NCBI GenBank assembly: GCA_028873595.1
Contig: JAPPOV010000033.1
Span: 295,165-359,164, forward strand
Source: Gemmatimonadota bacterium
Lineage (GTDB): Bacteria; Gemmatimonadota; Gemmatimonadetes; Longimicrobiales; Gaopeijiaceae
Direction of reading: 5' to 3'
Length of the DNA stretch: 64,000 nucleotides
Below, one piece after another: positions 1 through 7,299 of this stretch. Position numbers and translations under genes: made by a program. The notes under the pieces are model-generated. The model saw only the letters and a program-made list of their open reading frames with translations. It made no database searches and was not told the origin of the DNA. Position 1 is the stretch's first letter; each line of letters starts with the position of its first letter.

Positions 1-331
1 TTTCTTCAGTTACGCCGGAGCCTGGGGCCAGAACGTTCGCCAGTCCAAGACCAATCGTCACCGCGATTGCGGTGGTGATCATGTAATACCCGAGCGTCTT
101 CCCGCCGATGCGGCCGAGCTTGGCAAGGTCACCGAGCGAGGCCGTGCCGACGAGCAAACTCGCGACGACCAGCGGGATCACGATCATCGTGATCAGGTTG
201 ATGAAGGCCGTCCCCAGAATCTCGATTTCGCTGAAGATGTTCTGGAGGATGACGATCTCGCCGAGGTTTGCGACGGCGCCGAATACGGCCCCTGCAACGA
301 GCCCGATCAGGATCTTTGTGTACAGCTGCAT
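1..331 (-). CDS. Dicarboxylate/amino acid:cation symporter (DAACS), N-terminal part, truncated by window edge
   Basis: The first 110 codons are present; the 3' end lies outside the window. The protein opens with M-Q-L-Y-T-K-I-L-I-G-L-V-A-G and shows three hydrophobic stretches (about 6-24, 36-62 and 80-103). The segment around residues 44-60 (INLITMIVIPLVVASLL) is typical of the GltP/DctA/SLC1 family, which imports C4-dicarboxylates or acidic amino acids with Na+ or H+ in the inner membrane. The start at 331 aligns with the start of the second DAACS gene in this window (20127). It follows the HEAT/cyclophilin gene after 49 bp on the same strand and may be the last gene of that transcript. Substrate cannot be assigned. 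Confidence 0.93.
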   Translation of the reverse strand, partial: MQLYTKILIGLVAGAVFGAVANLGEIVILQNIFSEIEILGTAFINLITMIVIPLVVASLLVGTASLGDLAKLGRIGGKTLGYYMITTAIAVTIGLGLANVLAPGSGVTEE

Positions 332-380
332 GGACGTCCTTTCGTTCGTGTCCCTCTGAACCGGTGCCGATTCTAGGATG

Positions 381-2474
381 TCAGCGTGCCGGGCGCACCT
401 CGGCGCGTTCGATCACCCCACCTTCAACGACCCGGTCGACAACGTCGAGCCCTTCGATGACAGTGCCCACGATCGTGTATTGATGATCGAGACGGGCGTT
501 GTCGAGCAGGTTCACGAAGATCTGACCGTCGCCCGTATCATGGCCGCGCGTCGAGATCCCAACGGTGCCCCTCCAATGGTGCATCCCGACTTCGTCACGA
601 CTGAAGGGGCCGTCCCCGTAGTACTCGTTGGCGTTCGGGCTTCCCCCTTGAATCACGAAGTTGGGTGCCCATCGATGGAAGGTGAGCCCGTTGAAGTAGC
701 CTTCGCGAACCTGTCGGAAGAATCGCCACGTGTTCGTTGTCGATACGTAGGGGTGCAGTTCGATGTGAATCTCTCCGAGACCCCGCATGTGGAGAACGAC
801 GATGCTACCCGCCATCTCCTTGAGGTCGTTCGGCGTGGGGAGCGCTAGTGGGCTCGCAGGGACCGGGGTGGGGAAGTACGGCCGTCCGTTCCACCCCTGG
901 AGGACCTGGGCAACGTCCTGAGCGACGAGAGGATCGTAGTCCGAGAGGTATGGAATCATACGCTCGGACAGTGTGCCGTCGCCGAGTTCCCCGAGGCGCG
1001 TGAGAAGGGCTCTTCGTGCGTCTCGGAAGGTGTCGCGCCGATCCGTGGACATTTGATCGAGGGCGTCCATCAAGGCGACGCCGGTCCCTTCCAGGGGTGA
1101 ACCCGCCAGCGCGGAAGACGCGGTCATCACCAGCTGTGGGTCGGGGATCCTGAGCTGCTCGATGGCCTCTCGATCGGCGGCTCGACCGTCGAGCCTTGTG
1201 AGTCCCCTCAACGCTTCCGTACGTACGTTCGGAGCCGGGTCCTGGAGGAGACTCCGGAGGACGTCGCGGTCGCCTACGATGCCGGCAGCGCGCGCAGCGT
1301 ATGCGCGGACGAAGAGGTTCGGGTACTCCGCATGCGCTGGCAACAGGTTGGCCGCGACAGCCGGTGCGATCCCTGCAAGCGCCACGAGCGCATGTGATGC
1401 CGGCTGCCACGAGACCGGGTCGAGCTGGTTCGGCGCGGCAGCGGCCGAGAGGACGTTCTGCTGGGTACCCACGTCTGGGCATGGCTCCGCCAATCCGTCG
1501 ATGGCGAGAACTCGGAGTGAGGTCGGCGCGGAAGCACCGTCGCGGGGCACGCGTGCCCCGTCGATCAGGTATCGGCACGTCTCCGGGGTACGAGGCTGAC
1601 TCGCGATGAAGCGAAGCCCTTCGATCTGCGCGAGCACATCCCTGCTGAACATGGCCATGCGCAGACCCTGGCGGTGCCACACCGGATCCAGTGCCCCGAT
1701 TCCGCGCGTGCCCGCGGCTTTCACGACTGAACTCTCATCTCGAACAGCGATGCGGATGCGCTCGCGATCCAGGATCCCTGCGGTGGTGAGCATCCCGATC
1801 GACAGCGCACGGACCCTGTGCTGGCGCGTGCGCGTGCGCGTGCCGTCCTGATACAGGCGGAGTTCGTCGAGTCTTCGAGCGACTCGGCCCGACACGATGG
1901 CGGCACCGGTCGACCGGGACAGCGCGGCGAGCCCCAGCGCTACGCCCTCCATCACGACACCCGGTGCATCCGCGCCGTGGGCGTAGCTCATCTCGATCAG
2001 GGTTTCCGCAACGTGGTCGGCGTCTTCGTCATCGAGCGCCAGTCGGCCGATGGAAGCCGCAACCGAAGCGCGCGCAGCGGCATCGTGCTCGATCTCGACT
2101 CGAGCGAGCAGTGGGGATAAGGCGTTTTCCCCACCTGTGCCGAAGTACGCTTGCGCGAGTGCGTTGGCGGCTTCTGCCCGTACCTCTGGAGCCGGGTCCG
2201 ACAGGGCTGCCTCGATCGAAGGTGCCAGCTCTGGGTTCTCGAGGCGTCCGAGTGCACGTACGGCCGCCAGCCGCAGGAATCGATTCTCGGACTCGGCGTG
2301 AGACAGGAGGACTCGGAGTGCGGCTCCTCCCGTGGGACGTGCTACCTCAGCCGCGACGAGGTCGAGATAGGCCGCGTTCACCCGAGCAGACCCGTTGGCA
2401 TCTGGAGGCGCACACGATGCCGTTGCTACGAGCACCAGAAGCCCGAGCTTGGGATATGGAGACAGTCGTTTCAT
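381..2474 (-). CDS. HEAT-repeat lipoprotein fused to a C-terminal cyclophilin-type peptidyl-prolyl isomerase
   Basis: 697 aa. The first 25 residues form a lipoprotein signal (MKRLSPYPKL, hydrophobic core, A-S-C lipobox), so the protein is probably membrane-anchored outside the cytoplasm. Residues about 30-530 are alpha-helical HEAT-like repeats (recurring LGRLENPELAPSIEAAL and DPAPEVRAEA-type units). Residues about 555-697 are a cyclophilin domain, with FHRWAPNFVIQGGSPNA and a G-Q-I-F-V-N-L-L-D-N-x-x-L-D core. Cyclophilins catalyse cis-trans isomerisation of Xaa-Pro bonds; the HEAT solenoid would be a client or partner binding platform. The ATG overlaps the stop of the small frame 2471-2704 by 4 bp, suggesting translational coupling within a minus-strand operon. 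The isomerase assignment is secure; the role of the repeats is inferred. Confidence 0.9.
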   Translation of the reverse strand: MKRLSPYPKLGLLVLVATASCAPPDANGSARVNAAYLDLVAAEVARPTGGAALRVLLSHAESENRFLRLAAVRALGRLENPELAPSIEAALSDPAPEVRAEAANALAQAYFGTGGENALSPLLARVEIEHDAAARASVAASIGRLALDDEDADHVAETLIEMSYAHGADAPGVVMEGVALGLAALSRSTGAAIVSGRVARRLDELRLYQDGTRTRTRQHRVRALSIGMLTTAGILDRERIRIAVRDESSVVKAAGTRGIGALDPVWHRQGLRMAMFSRDVLAQIEGLRFIASQPRTPETCRYLIDGARVPRDGASAPTSLRVLAIDGLAEPCPDVGTQQNVLSAAAAPNQLDPVSWQPASHALVALAGIAPAVAANLLPAHAEYPNLFVRAYAARAAGIVGDRDVLRSLLQDPAPNVRTEALRGLTRLDGRAADREAIEQLRIPDPQLVMTASSALAGSPLEGTGVALMDALDQMSTDRRDTFRDARRALLTRLGELGDGTLSERMIPYLSDYDPLVAQDVAQVLQGWNGRPYFPTPVPASPLALPTPNDLKEMAGSIVVLHMRGLGEIHIELHPYVSTTNTWRFFRQVREGYFNGLTFHRWAPNFVIQGGSPNANEYYGDGPFSRDEVGMHHWRGTVGISTRGHDTGDGQIFVNLLDNARLDHQYTIVGTVIEGLDVVDRVVEGGVIERAEVRPAR

Positions 2475-2704
2475 GCCGAAACAGTAGGTGTCGCGTGGCC
2501 ACTGTGGTACCCGTAGGCATGGACCGGGACCATGCCCGAGAAGAGTGGCGCCAGGCCGTTCCAGACGTTCATTGGAGACCGATCAGGCTCGACGACGAGT
2601 GCAACGACGAGACCCAGGTGCCCGGCCCATACGGGCGACGTTGCGGCCACCCAACGTTGAGAGGGTTCGAGCGGTCTCGGGACCCGTTCTGTCCGGGAGG
2701 TCAT
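2471..2704 (-). CDS. Candidate small protein (77 aa) translationally coupled to PaaX-like and HEAT/cyclophilin genes
   Basis: This 77-codon frame fills the gap between the PaaX-type regulator and the HEAT/cyclophilin gene exactly. Its ATG overlaps the regulator's stop by 4 bp (2701-2704) and its stop overlaps the next ATG by 4 bp (2471-2474), the same coupling used by other operons here. The protein has three Trp, four His and a short hydrophobic segment (VWAGHLGLVVALVV, about residues 25-38), and it is less Arg-rich than typical shadow frames. I recognise no family. The alternative is a chance frame in a 226-bp spacer. The double overlap is what supports it. Confidence 0.45.
   Translation of the reverse strand: MTSRTERVPRPLEPSQRWVAATSPVWAGHLGLVVALVVEPDRSPMNVWNGLAPLFSGMVPVHAYGYHSGHATPTVSA
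2516..2536. repeat. 7-bp inverted repeat GGCATGG/CCATGCC
   Basis: Perfect arms GGCATGG and CCATGCC are separated by 7 nt, 42-62 bp upstream of the HEAT/cyclophilin start. It could be an operator or a stem-loop in the transcript. If the small coupled frame is real the repeat lies inside it. No known regulator site is recognised. Confidence 0.4.
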
Positions 2705-3558
2705 GATGCGGTGGCCTCCCGGTCCGTGCGGTCAGGGGCGTCTCTCAGAATGGCGCTCACCCATCGATCTGCGGGTCCGACAAGCCGGTCGTGCAGGTCA
2801 CGGAAGACGGCTGATGCGGCGTCACCTGCCCAGGGGTCCGGAAGAAGTGCACGCGGCAGGAAGGGGTCCTCCAGTGAGAAGCGTCGGAACTCGTGGATCA
2901 GTTCGAAACGGAGGGCGAAGGCGCGAGCGTCGTTGTGATCCGGGGCTCGGGAGTCGTCCATCTCTCGGGCTGCTTCGGTCCACCGTTGCGCGAAATCACG
3001 GTAGCTTCGATGCAGAGCCCCCAGGTCCCAGCATCGGTCGACGAGTTCGTGGTTCGTCAGCGTCCCCACCGGACTTGCCTGAAAGCAAAGGAGGTGATTC
3101 CCGAGGCCGAGTTGTACGGACAAGTCACGAACGTCGGCCTGGACGTCACGGGATGAGATCCAGAGGCCGTTTCCGATCGATCCGAACCCGAGCCAGGCAA
3201 GGCGGTCTCGGAGGCGATCTCGTGCGCTCCTGGCGTCCTGGGGTATCGAATAGGCGAGCAGAAACCACGCTCCGTCCCAGTCGCGATCCCAAGACGGATC
3301 GTAGATGCGTGCTTGCCCTTCCTCGAGAAGAGAGCGACCTCGCTCGGTCAGCGCATAGAAGGAGCTTCGGCCACTCCGCTCCGAGGCGAGCCAACCCTTC
3401 TTCGCCATGCGTGAGAGGACGGTGCGCACACCTCCTTCCGTGAGACCAAACGGTTCGAGTAGCGCGATGAGACTTCCGACCCAGACCGAATCGGAGCGTT
3501 CGAGGAGGTACTCGCCGAAGAGCGTAAAGACGAGGTCCTGAGGCCGCTGTCCGCGCAT
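2701..3558 (-). CDS. PaaX family transcriptional regulator
   Basis: 285 aa, the usual PaaX size. An N-terminal winged helix (about 5-75, containing LTEGGVRTVLSRMAKKGWL) is followed by the PaaX central domain beginning near D-G-A-W-F-L-L-A-Y-S-I-P (about 95-107) and a C-terminal PaaX-C region with WISSRDVQADV and LVDRCWDL-type motifs. PaaX from E. coli represses phenylacetate catabolism genes and responds to phenylacetyl-CoA. No paa genes are in this window, so this is a family call, not a pathway call. It starts 4 nt downstream of the alpha/beta hydrolase gene on the same strand, so it is probably co-transcribed with it and may regulate this unit. Confidence 0.88.
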   Translation of the reverse strand: MRGQRPQDLVFTLFGEYLLERSDSVWVGSLIALLEPFGLTEGGVRTVLSRMAKKGWLASERSGRSSFYALTERGRSLLEEGQARIYDPSWDRDWDGAWFLLAYSIPQDARSARDRLRDRLAWLGFGSIGNGLWISSRDVQADVRDLSVQLGLGNHLLCFQASPVGTLTNHELVDRCWDLGALHRSYRDFAQRWTEAAREMDDSRAPDHNDARAFALRFELIHEFRRFSLEDPFLPRALLPDPWAGDAASAVFRDLHDRLVGPADRWVSAILRDAPDRTDREATAS

Positions 3559-3562
3559 CGGG

Positions 3563-5032
3563 TCAGTGGTTCACGGCTGTGGGCAGGACTCCGAATCGAC
3601 GAGTGATCCACTCCGACACCACGGACAGGGCCTCCACGTTGAAGGTCTCTTCGATCGATTGGTATTCGGTCGGAGAGCCGGTTCCCGCCTGCTGAAACAG
3701 GTGGTTGAGACCGGGCATGACCCGAACGGTGGCGTCGTCGTTTCCGCCGCGCACGAGGGCGGCACGCACCTCCTCGGAGCTCTGCTCGGGCGGCACCTGG
3801 AGGTCTTTGGCACCGAAGAGGGCGAGCACCGGCACGTTCGTTCGTTCGAGGGCAGGGCGGGGATCGTACGTCATGAAATAGCGGAACCAGGTCGAGTTCA
3901 TCTGCTCGATCGTTCGCCCCTTGGACTCCTCGCTCAATTGTGCGGCGAGGGCTTCCTGAACGAGGGGAGAAGTCGACGCGGCGAGCTCGTCGATGGCGGC
4001 GTTCATCCGCTCTGCGGCTTCCTGCTGGTCGGGCGTATCGGATGCGATCGCGGCCAGCCGAGTCTGGAGGGTCGCGTTGAACTCGGAGATCTCGGGTGGC
4101 ACACCCGCCGCCTCGTTGATCAGGCGCCCCTGCTCGACGAGCACCTCGAGTCCTGTGACGCCTGGGCCTGCGAGCATCACAACGTAATCGACGGCCTCCG
4201 AGCGACTGGCTGCGAGAGGTCCTACCAGCCCTCCCTCGGAGTGCCCCACGATACCGATCGCGTCGGGAGCGACCCGATTGTCCTCCATCAGATAGTGGAT
4301 CGCAGCGAGCGCGTCGTCTGCGAAATCAGCGGACGTCGCGGCCGAGAAGTCGCCCGTGGACGCTCCGACACCTCGATCGTCGTAGCGAAGCACAGCGATT
4401 CCGTTCCGGGTGAGGTGGTCGGCGAGGACGAGGAAGGGCTTGTGGCCCAGAAGGGACTCGTCGCGATCCTGTGGGCCGGACCCGCTCACAAGCACTGCGG
4501 CCGGAAAAGGGCCAGATCCGTGCGGTATCGTCAGAGTACCTGCAAGCGTAACCCCGGCGTGCTCGTTCGCGAACGAGACGTCGATGGCCTCATAGGGGAA
4601 AGGCCTCCTGGGCTCTTGCGGACGGGTAGGCGGGGGGGCTGGCTCCCCTCGGGAAAGGTCCATCGGGATGTTCTGGCCCGCCTGGGTGAATGTGCCGGTG
4701 ATCGTTCCGCCGTCTTCACTCAGCGCACCTTCGTACGAGCCGCCTCCGGGGACCGGGAACGTCAGAGACAGCGTGCGCCCGTCGAAATCCACGGTGGTGA
4801 GTGGAATGCCGGTGGCGCCCTGAGCGGGCACGTCCATCGTACCGATCAGGGCGTCGTCCGCCCCGACCTGCAGGTTGTAGACGATTTCGATTTGTTGAGC
4901 GCCGGCGGTGAGCATACCGCTCCAACGTCCCGTGAGATCGACCGTCTCCTGCGCCGGGGCTCCTGGCGCCCCAACTGCGAATGCGGTCATCGGCATCAGT
5001 AGCCACCTCCTCCACGTGCATCGGTGTCCCAT
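3563..5032 (-). CDS. Secreted alpha/beta hydrolase with N-terminal beta-sandwich-like domain
   Basis: 489 aa from the ATG at 5032, chosen because an AGGAGG Shine-Dalgarno sequence lies 8 nt upstream (5041-5046); a start 17 codons earlier at 5083 would bury it. Residues 1-28 are a signal peptide ending in GAPAQ-E. Residues about 31-130 form a beta-rich domain (DLTGRWSG start, T-I-T-G-T-F-T near the end). A Pro-rich linker (131-146) leads to an alpha/beta hydrolase with oxyanion region GSGPQDRDE (about 184-192) and nucleophile elbow G-H-S-E-G-G (Ser265). The acid and base are likely the D in FGAKDLQVP and the H in PGLNHLF. It resembles periplasmic esterases or acyl hydrolases; the substrate is unknown. 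It is the first gene of the minus-strand run reaching to 1. Confidence 0.88.
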   Translation of the reverse strand: MGHRCTWRRWLLMPMTAFAVGAPGAPAQETVDLTGRWSGMLTAGAQQIEIVYNLQVGADDALIGTMDVPAQGATGIPLTTVDFDGRTLSLTFPVPGGGSYEGALSEDGGTITGTFTQAGQNIPMDLSRGEPAPPPTRPQEPRRPFPYEAIDVSFANEHAGVTLAGTLTIPHGSGPFPAAVLVSGSGPQDRDESLLGHKPFLVLADHLTRNGIAVLRYDDRGVGASTGDFSAATSADFADDALAAIHYLMEDNRVAPDAIGIVGHSEGGLVGPLAASRSEAVDYVVMLAGPGVTGLEVLVEQGRLINEAAGVPPEISEFNATLQTRLAAIASDTPDQQEAAERMNAAIDELAASTSPLVQEALAAQLSEESKGRTIEQMNSTWFRYFMTYDPRPALERTNVPVLALFGAKDLQVPPEQSSEEVRAALVRGGNDDATVRVMPGLNHLFQQAGTGSPTEYQSIEETFNVEALSVVSEWITRRFGVLPTAVNH

Positions 5033-5040
5033 CAGATCAG

Positions 5041-5046
5041 CCTCCT
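5041..5046 (-). promoter_or_regulatory. Ribosome binding site AGGAGG fixing the hydrolase start at 5032
   Basis: On the minus strand AGGAGG sits 8 nt before the ATG at 5032. It is a near-perfect anti-16S match and excludes the upstream in-frame ATG at 5083. Confidence 0.8.
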
Positions 5047-5162
5047 CGGCTCGGTTGGTATCCGGCCAGTCGGCCGCCCCCAACGTATGGGGAGGCGATG
5101 CGGATTTCCTTCATGTTGCGGCCGTGTACGTGGGGATTGTCGAACGCCTGACGTCTACGCGA

Positions 5163-5195
5163 AAGCCCCGTCGACTCGGTAGGCCGACGGGGCTT
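5163..5195 (-). terminator. Intrinsic terminator downstream of the oxoamine synthase unit
   Basis: A perfect 11-bp stem (AAGCCCCGTCG at 5163-5173 and its complement at 5185-5195) encloses an 11-nt loop. It lies 26 bp past the stop of the acetoacetate-decarboxylase-like gene. On the minus strand the stem ends GGGGCTTTC, a short T run. It separates the 5221-7217 unit from the 5032-1 unit. Confidence 0.8.
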
Positions 5196-5220
5196 AATGC
5201 TCGCGACGCAGTCGGTGCGC

Positions 5221-5886
5221 TCAGATGGTCTCCAACACGTGGAACACTTCGGTTCCGTTCTTGAACCAGTGCTCCCGAAAGGGCTGAGGTGGCACTTCAT
5301 GGTGAAAGAGGTCGGCCGTGATCGGGTGAGGGAAGAGCGTCATTCGCCCTCCCTCGTTCTCGTGCACCGTGTAGTCACCACTGATCTGCAGCGTGGTCCG
5401 AAGCCGCTCCTCCCCGTTCATCATGAAGCCCTGCAGCAGGTGCGTTGTGGTCTCCCAGTCACCCTGCGTGACGCTCAGGTCGAGGATCGGCTGCTCAGCT
5501 CCAAACACGCGGATCCGAATCTGCTCGTCCGTCTCGATGAACTGCGCATCGATCGACTGTTCATGGTATGGGAAGTGGAAGCGGTCGGCTTTGATGCGTC
5601 GCGCCTCTTCCGATGAGGTTGCGGCCAGGAAGGGGTAGAAGCCTGCCTTCGCGTGCTGTCCCCACTGCGCGACCATCGGCGGTACGATGACCGAGAACAT
5701 GATTTCCGTGTACGGGCCGACCACCGAATCATCGAAAATAAAGGCCGTGACCGACAGAACACTCCGCTGGTGGGTGACCTCGATCGGCTCCAGATGCTCA
5801 GGCAGGAGCGCCCGAGCATCGGAGGTCGCCATGTCGAAAAAGGCGCTGACTCCGGTGTGAAAACGGTAGCTGCCGACTACGGGCAT
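5221..5886 (-). CDS. Acetoacetate decarboxylase-like superfamily protein
   Basis: 221 aa, no signal peptide. A LLPEHLEPIEV segment (about 27-37), a V-G-P-Y-T-E-I-M-F strand (about 56-64) and a following G-F-Y-P-F-L/A-R-R-I-K-A-D stretch resemble the layout of the acetoacetate decarboxylase (ADC) fold. I do not see the standard GRE-x-x-G-x-P-K motif that carries the Schiff-base lysine, so the decarboxylase activity is doubtful. Its ATG lies inside the last codons of the preceding oxoamine synthase gene (10-bp overlap), so the two are almost certainly translated together. It may handle the beta-keto product of that enzyme, which is inference only. The superfamily call is tentative. Confidence 0.6.
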   Translation of the reverse strand: MPVVGSYRFHTGVSAFFDMATSDARALLPEHLEPIEVTHQRSVLSVTAFIFDDSVVGPYTEIMFSVIVPPMVAQWGQHAKAGFYPFLAATSSEEARRIKADRFHFPYHEQSIDAQFIETDEQIRIRVFGAEQPILDLSVTQGDWETTTHLLQGFMMNGEERLRTTLQISGDYTVHENEGGRMTLFPHPITADLFHHEVPPQPFREHWFKNGTEVFHVLETI

Positions 5887-7217
5887 ATGTCATAGCGTCG
5901 AAGGACCTTGATGATCTTTTCTGCGCCTTCTTCCAGATCTTCCCGCGTGTGGGCGGCGGAGATCGACATACGGAAGCGTGACTTGTGCTTCCCGACCGCG
6001 GGGTACTTCACGGGATTGATGAAGACTCCCTCCTGGAAAATCTCTTCACCCATCTCAAAGACGCGCGCGTCGTCCCGAACCATGATCGGGATCACCTGGG
6101 AAGTCGAGTCACCCATCGGGACCTGAGCGTCGCCGAGGAGCTTCTGCATGTACGCGACATTGTCGAAGAGCTGCGTACGGAGTTCTGGCTCGTTACGTGC
6201 CAGCTCGAGTGCCTTACGCAGACCGGCTACGACGACTGGTGACAGGGCGCACGAAAAGAATCGCGAGCGGGAGAAGCCGCGCAGGTAGTTGATGAGCTGA
6301 GCGGATCCGGCGATGTAGCCGCCCTGACCGCCGAGGCTCTTGGAAAACGTCCCGAGGTGGATGTCGATGGCATCATCGAAGCCCTGATCTTCGACGACAC
6401 CCTTTCCGGACTCACCGAAGACGAAGGCGGAGTGAGCTTCGTCGATCATCAACCGAGCACCGTGCTTCTGGCATACCTCGACCAGTTCGGCCAGCGGCGG
6501 CGTGTCACCGTCCATCGAGTAGACCCCCTCGACGATGACGAGCTTCTTGCCGTCGAAGCCTTTGAGCTTGCGATCCAGGTCATCGGCGCGGTTGTGTCGG
6601 AAAAAGCGGGATTTCGCCTTCGACAGAATCATGCCGTCGACAATGCTGGCATGTGCGTACTGATCGGCGACGATGAGGTCACCCGAACGCATCAGTCCAG
6701 CGATCGTGCCTACATTCGCACTGTACCCGGTCGGAAAGATCATGGCCGCTTCGGTGCCCTTGAAGTCGGCGACCTCCTCGGCGAACTGGCGGTGCAGAGC
6801 GGTCGTGCCACTCAGGATCGGTGATCCTGAGGAGCCGCCGCCATAAAGGTCAGCAGCGTCCTTGATCGCCTGCTTCACCTCGTCACGGTACGACAGTCCG
6901 AGATAGTTGTAGGAGGCGAAGTTCACGAGGTTGCGCCGAAGTTCGCCGGTCTTCGTGTCCTCGACGTCGACACGCGTACCCGGTGCCGAATGCAGTGGCA
7001 GTTCGTACAGGTAGTACCCGGCCGGCTTGACCTCGCGCCACCAGTCATCGAAGGGTTCGAGCAGCGCAAAAGCGTCGGACCCGGCACCGAAGTAGAAGTT
7101 GGTGTAGTCGTACTCCATCGCGCCGGGGGTGGATGGCGCGGAGGTCTCCGTGCCGTCACTCATGTCGACGCGGCGCGCGGTGGGACGTGAGTCCACATCC
7201 TTCGTGCTCTTGGACAT
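5877..7217 (-). CDS. Alpha-oxoamine synthase, serine palmitoyltransferase-like (PLP enzyme)
   Basis: 446 aa from the ATG at 7217. The frame stays open to 7406 but that would run into the divergent 7300 gene. Fold-type I PLP enzyme of the alpha-oxoamine synthase family: His189 in AHASIVDG stacks on PLP, D-E-A-H at 259-262 carries the PLP-binding Asp, and Lys293 in GTFSKSLGGQGG forms the Schiff base. The family condenses an amino acid with an acyl-CoA (SPT: Ser + palmitoyl-CoA; KBL: Gly + acetyl-CoA; BioF: Ala + pimeloyl-CoA). The extended N-terminus, about 95 residues before LVNFASYNYLGLS, and the TFSKS version of the lysine motif favour SPT-like enzymes over KBL or BioF, but substrate is not proven. 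It is coupled to the ADC-like gene and divergent from the hydroxyproline dehydratase gene. Confidence 0.82.
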   Translation of the reverse strand: MSKSTKDVDSRPTARRVDMSDGTETSAPSTPGAMEYDYTNFYFGAGSDAFALLEPFDDWWREVKPAGYYLYELPLHSAPGTRVDVEDTKTGELRRNLVNFASYNYLGLSYRDEVKQAIKDAADLYGGGSSGSPILSGTTALHRQFAEEVADFKGTEAAMIFPTGYSANVGTIAGLMRSGDLIVADQYAHASIVDGMILSKAKSRFFRHNRADDLDRKLKGFDGKKLVIVEGVYSMDGDTPPLAELVEVCQKHGARLMIDEAHSAFVFGESGKGVVEDQGFDDAIDIHLGTFSKSLGGQGGYIAGSAQLINYLRGFSRSRFFSCALSPVVVAGLRKALELARNEPELRTQLFDNVAYMQKLLGDAQVPMGDSTSQVIPIMVRDDARVFEMGEEIFQEGVFINPVKYPAVGKHKSRFRMSISAAHTREDLEEGAEKIIKVLRRYDICP

Positions 7218-7287
7218 ATCGATTACCGATTTGATACAAAGGCTTTTTGCGGGAACCCTAAATCTTCCGAAGAAGCCCTGACACAGC

Positions 7288-7293
7288 AAGGAG
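7288..7293 (+). promoter_or_regulatory. Ribosome binding site AAGGAG supporting a GTG start at 7300
   Basis: AAGGAG lies 6 nt upstream of the GTG at 7300. This makes the GTG, rather than a later codon, the likely start of the proline-racemase-family gene. Confidence 0.7.
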
Positions 7294-7299
7294 AAAATC

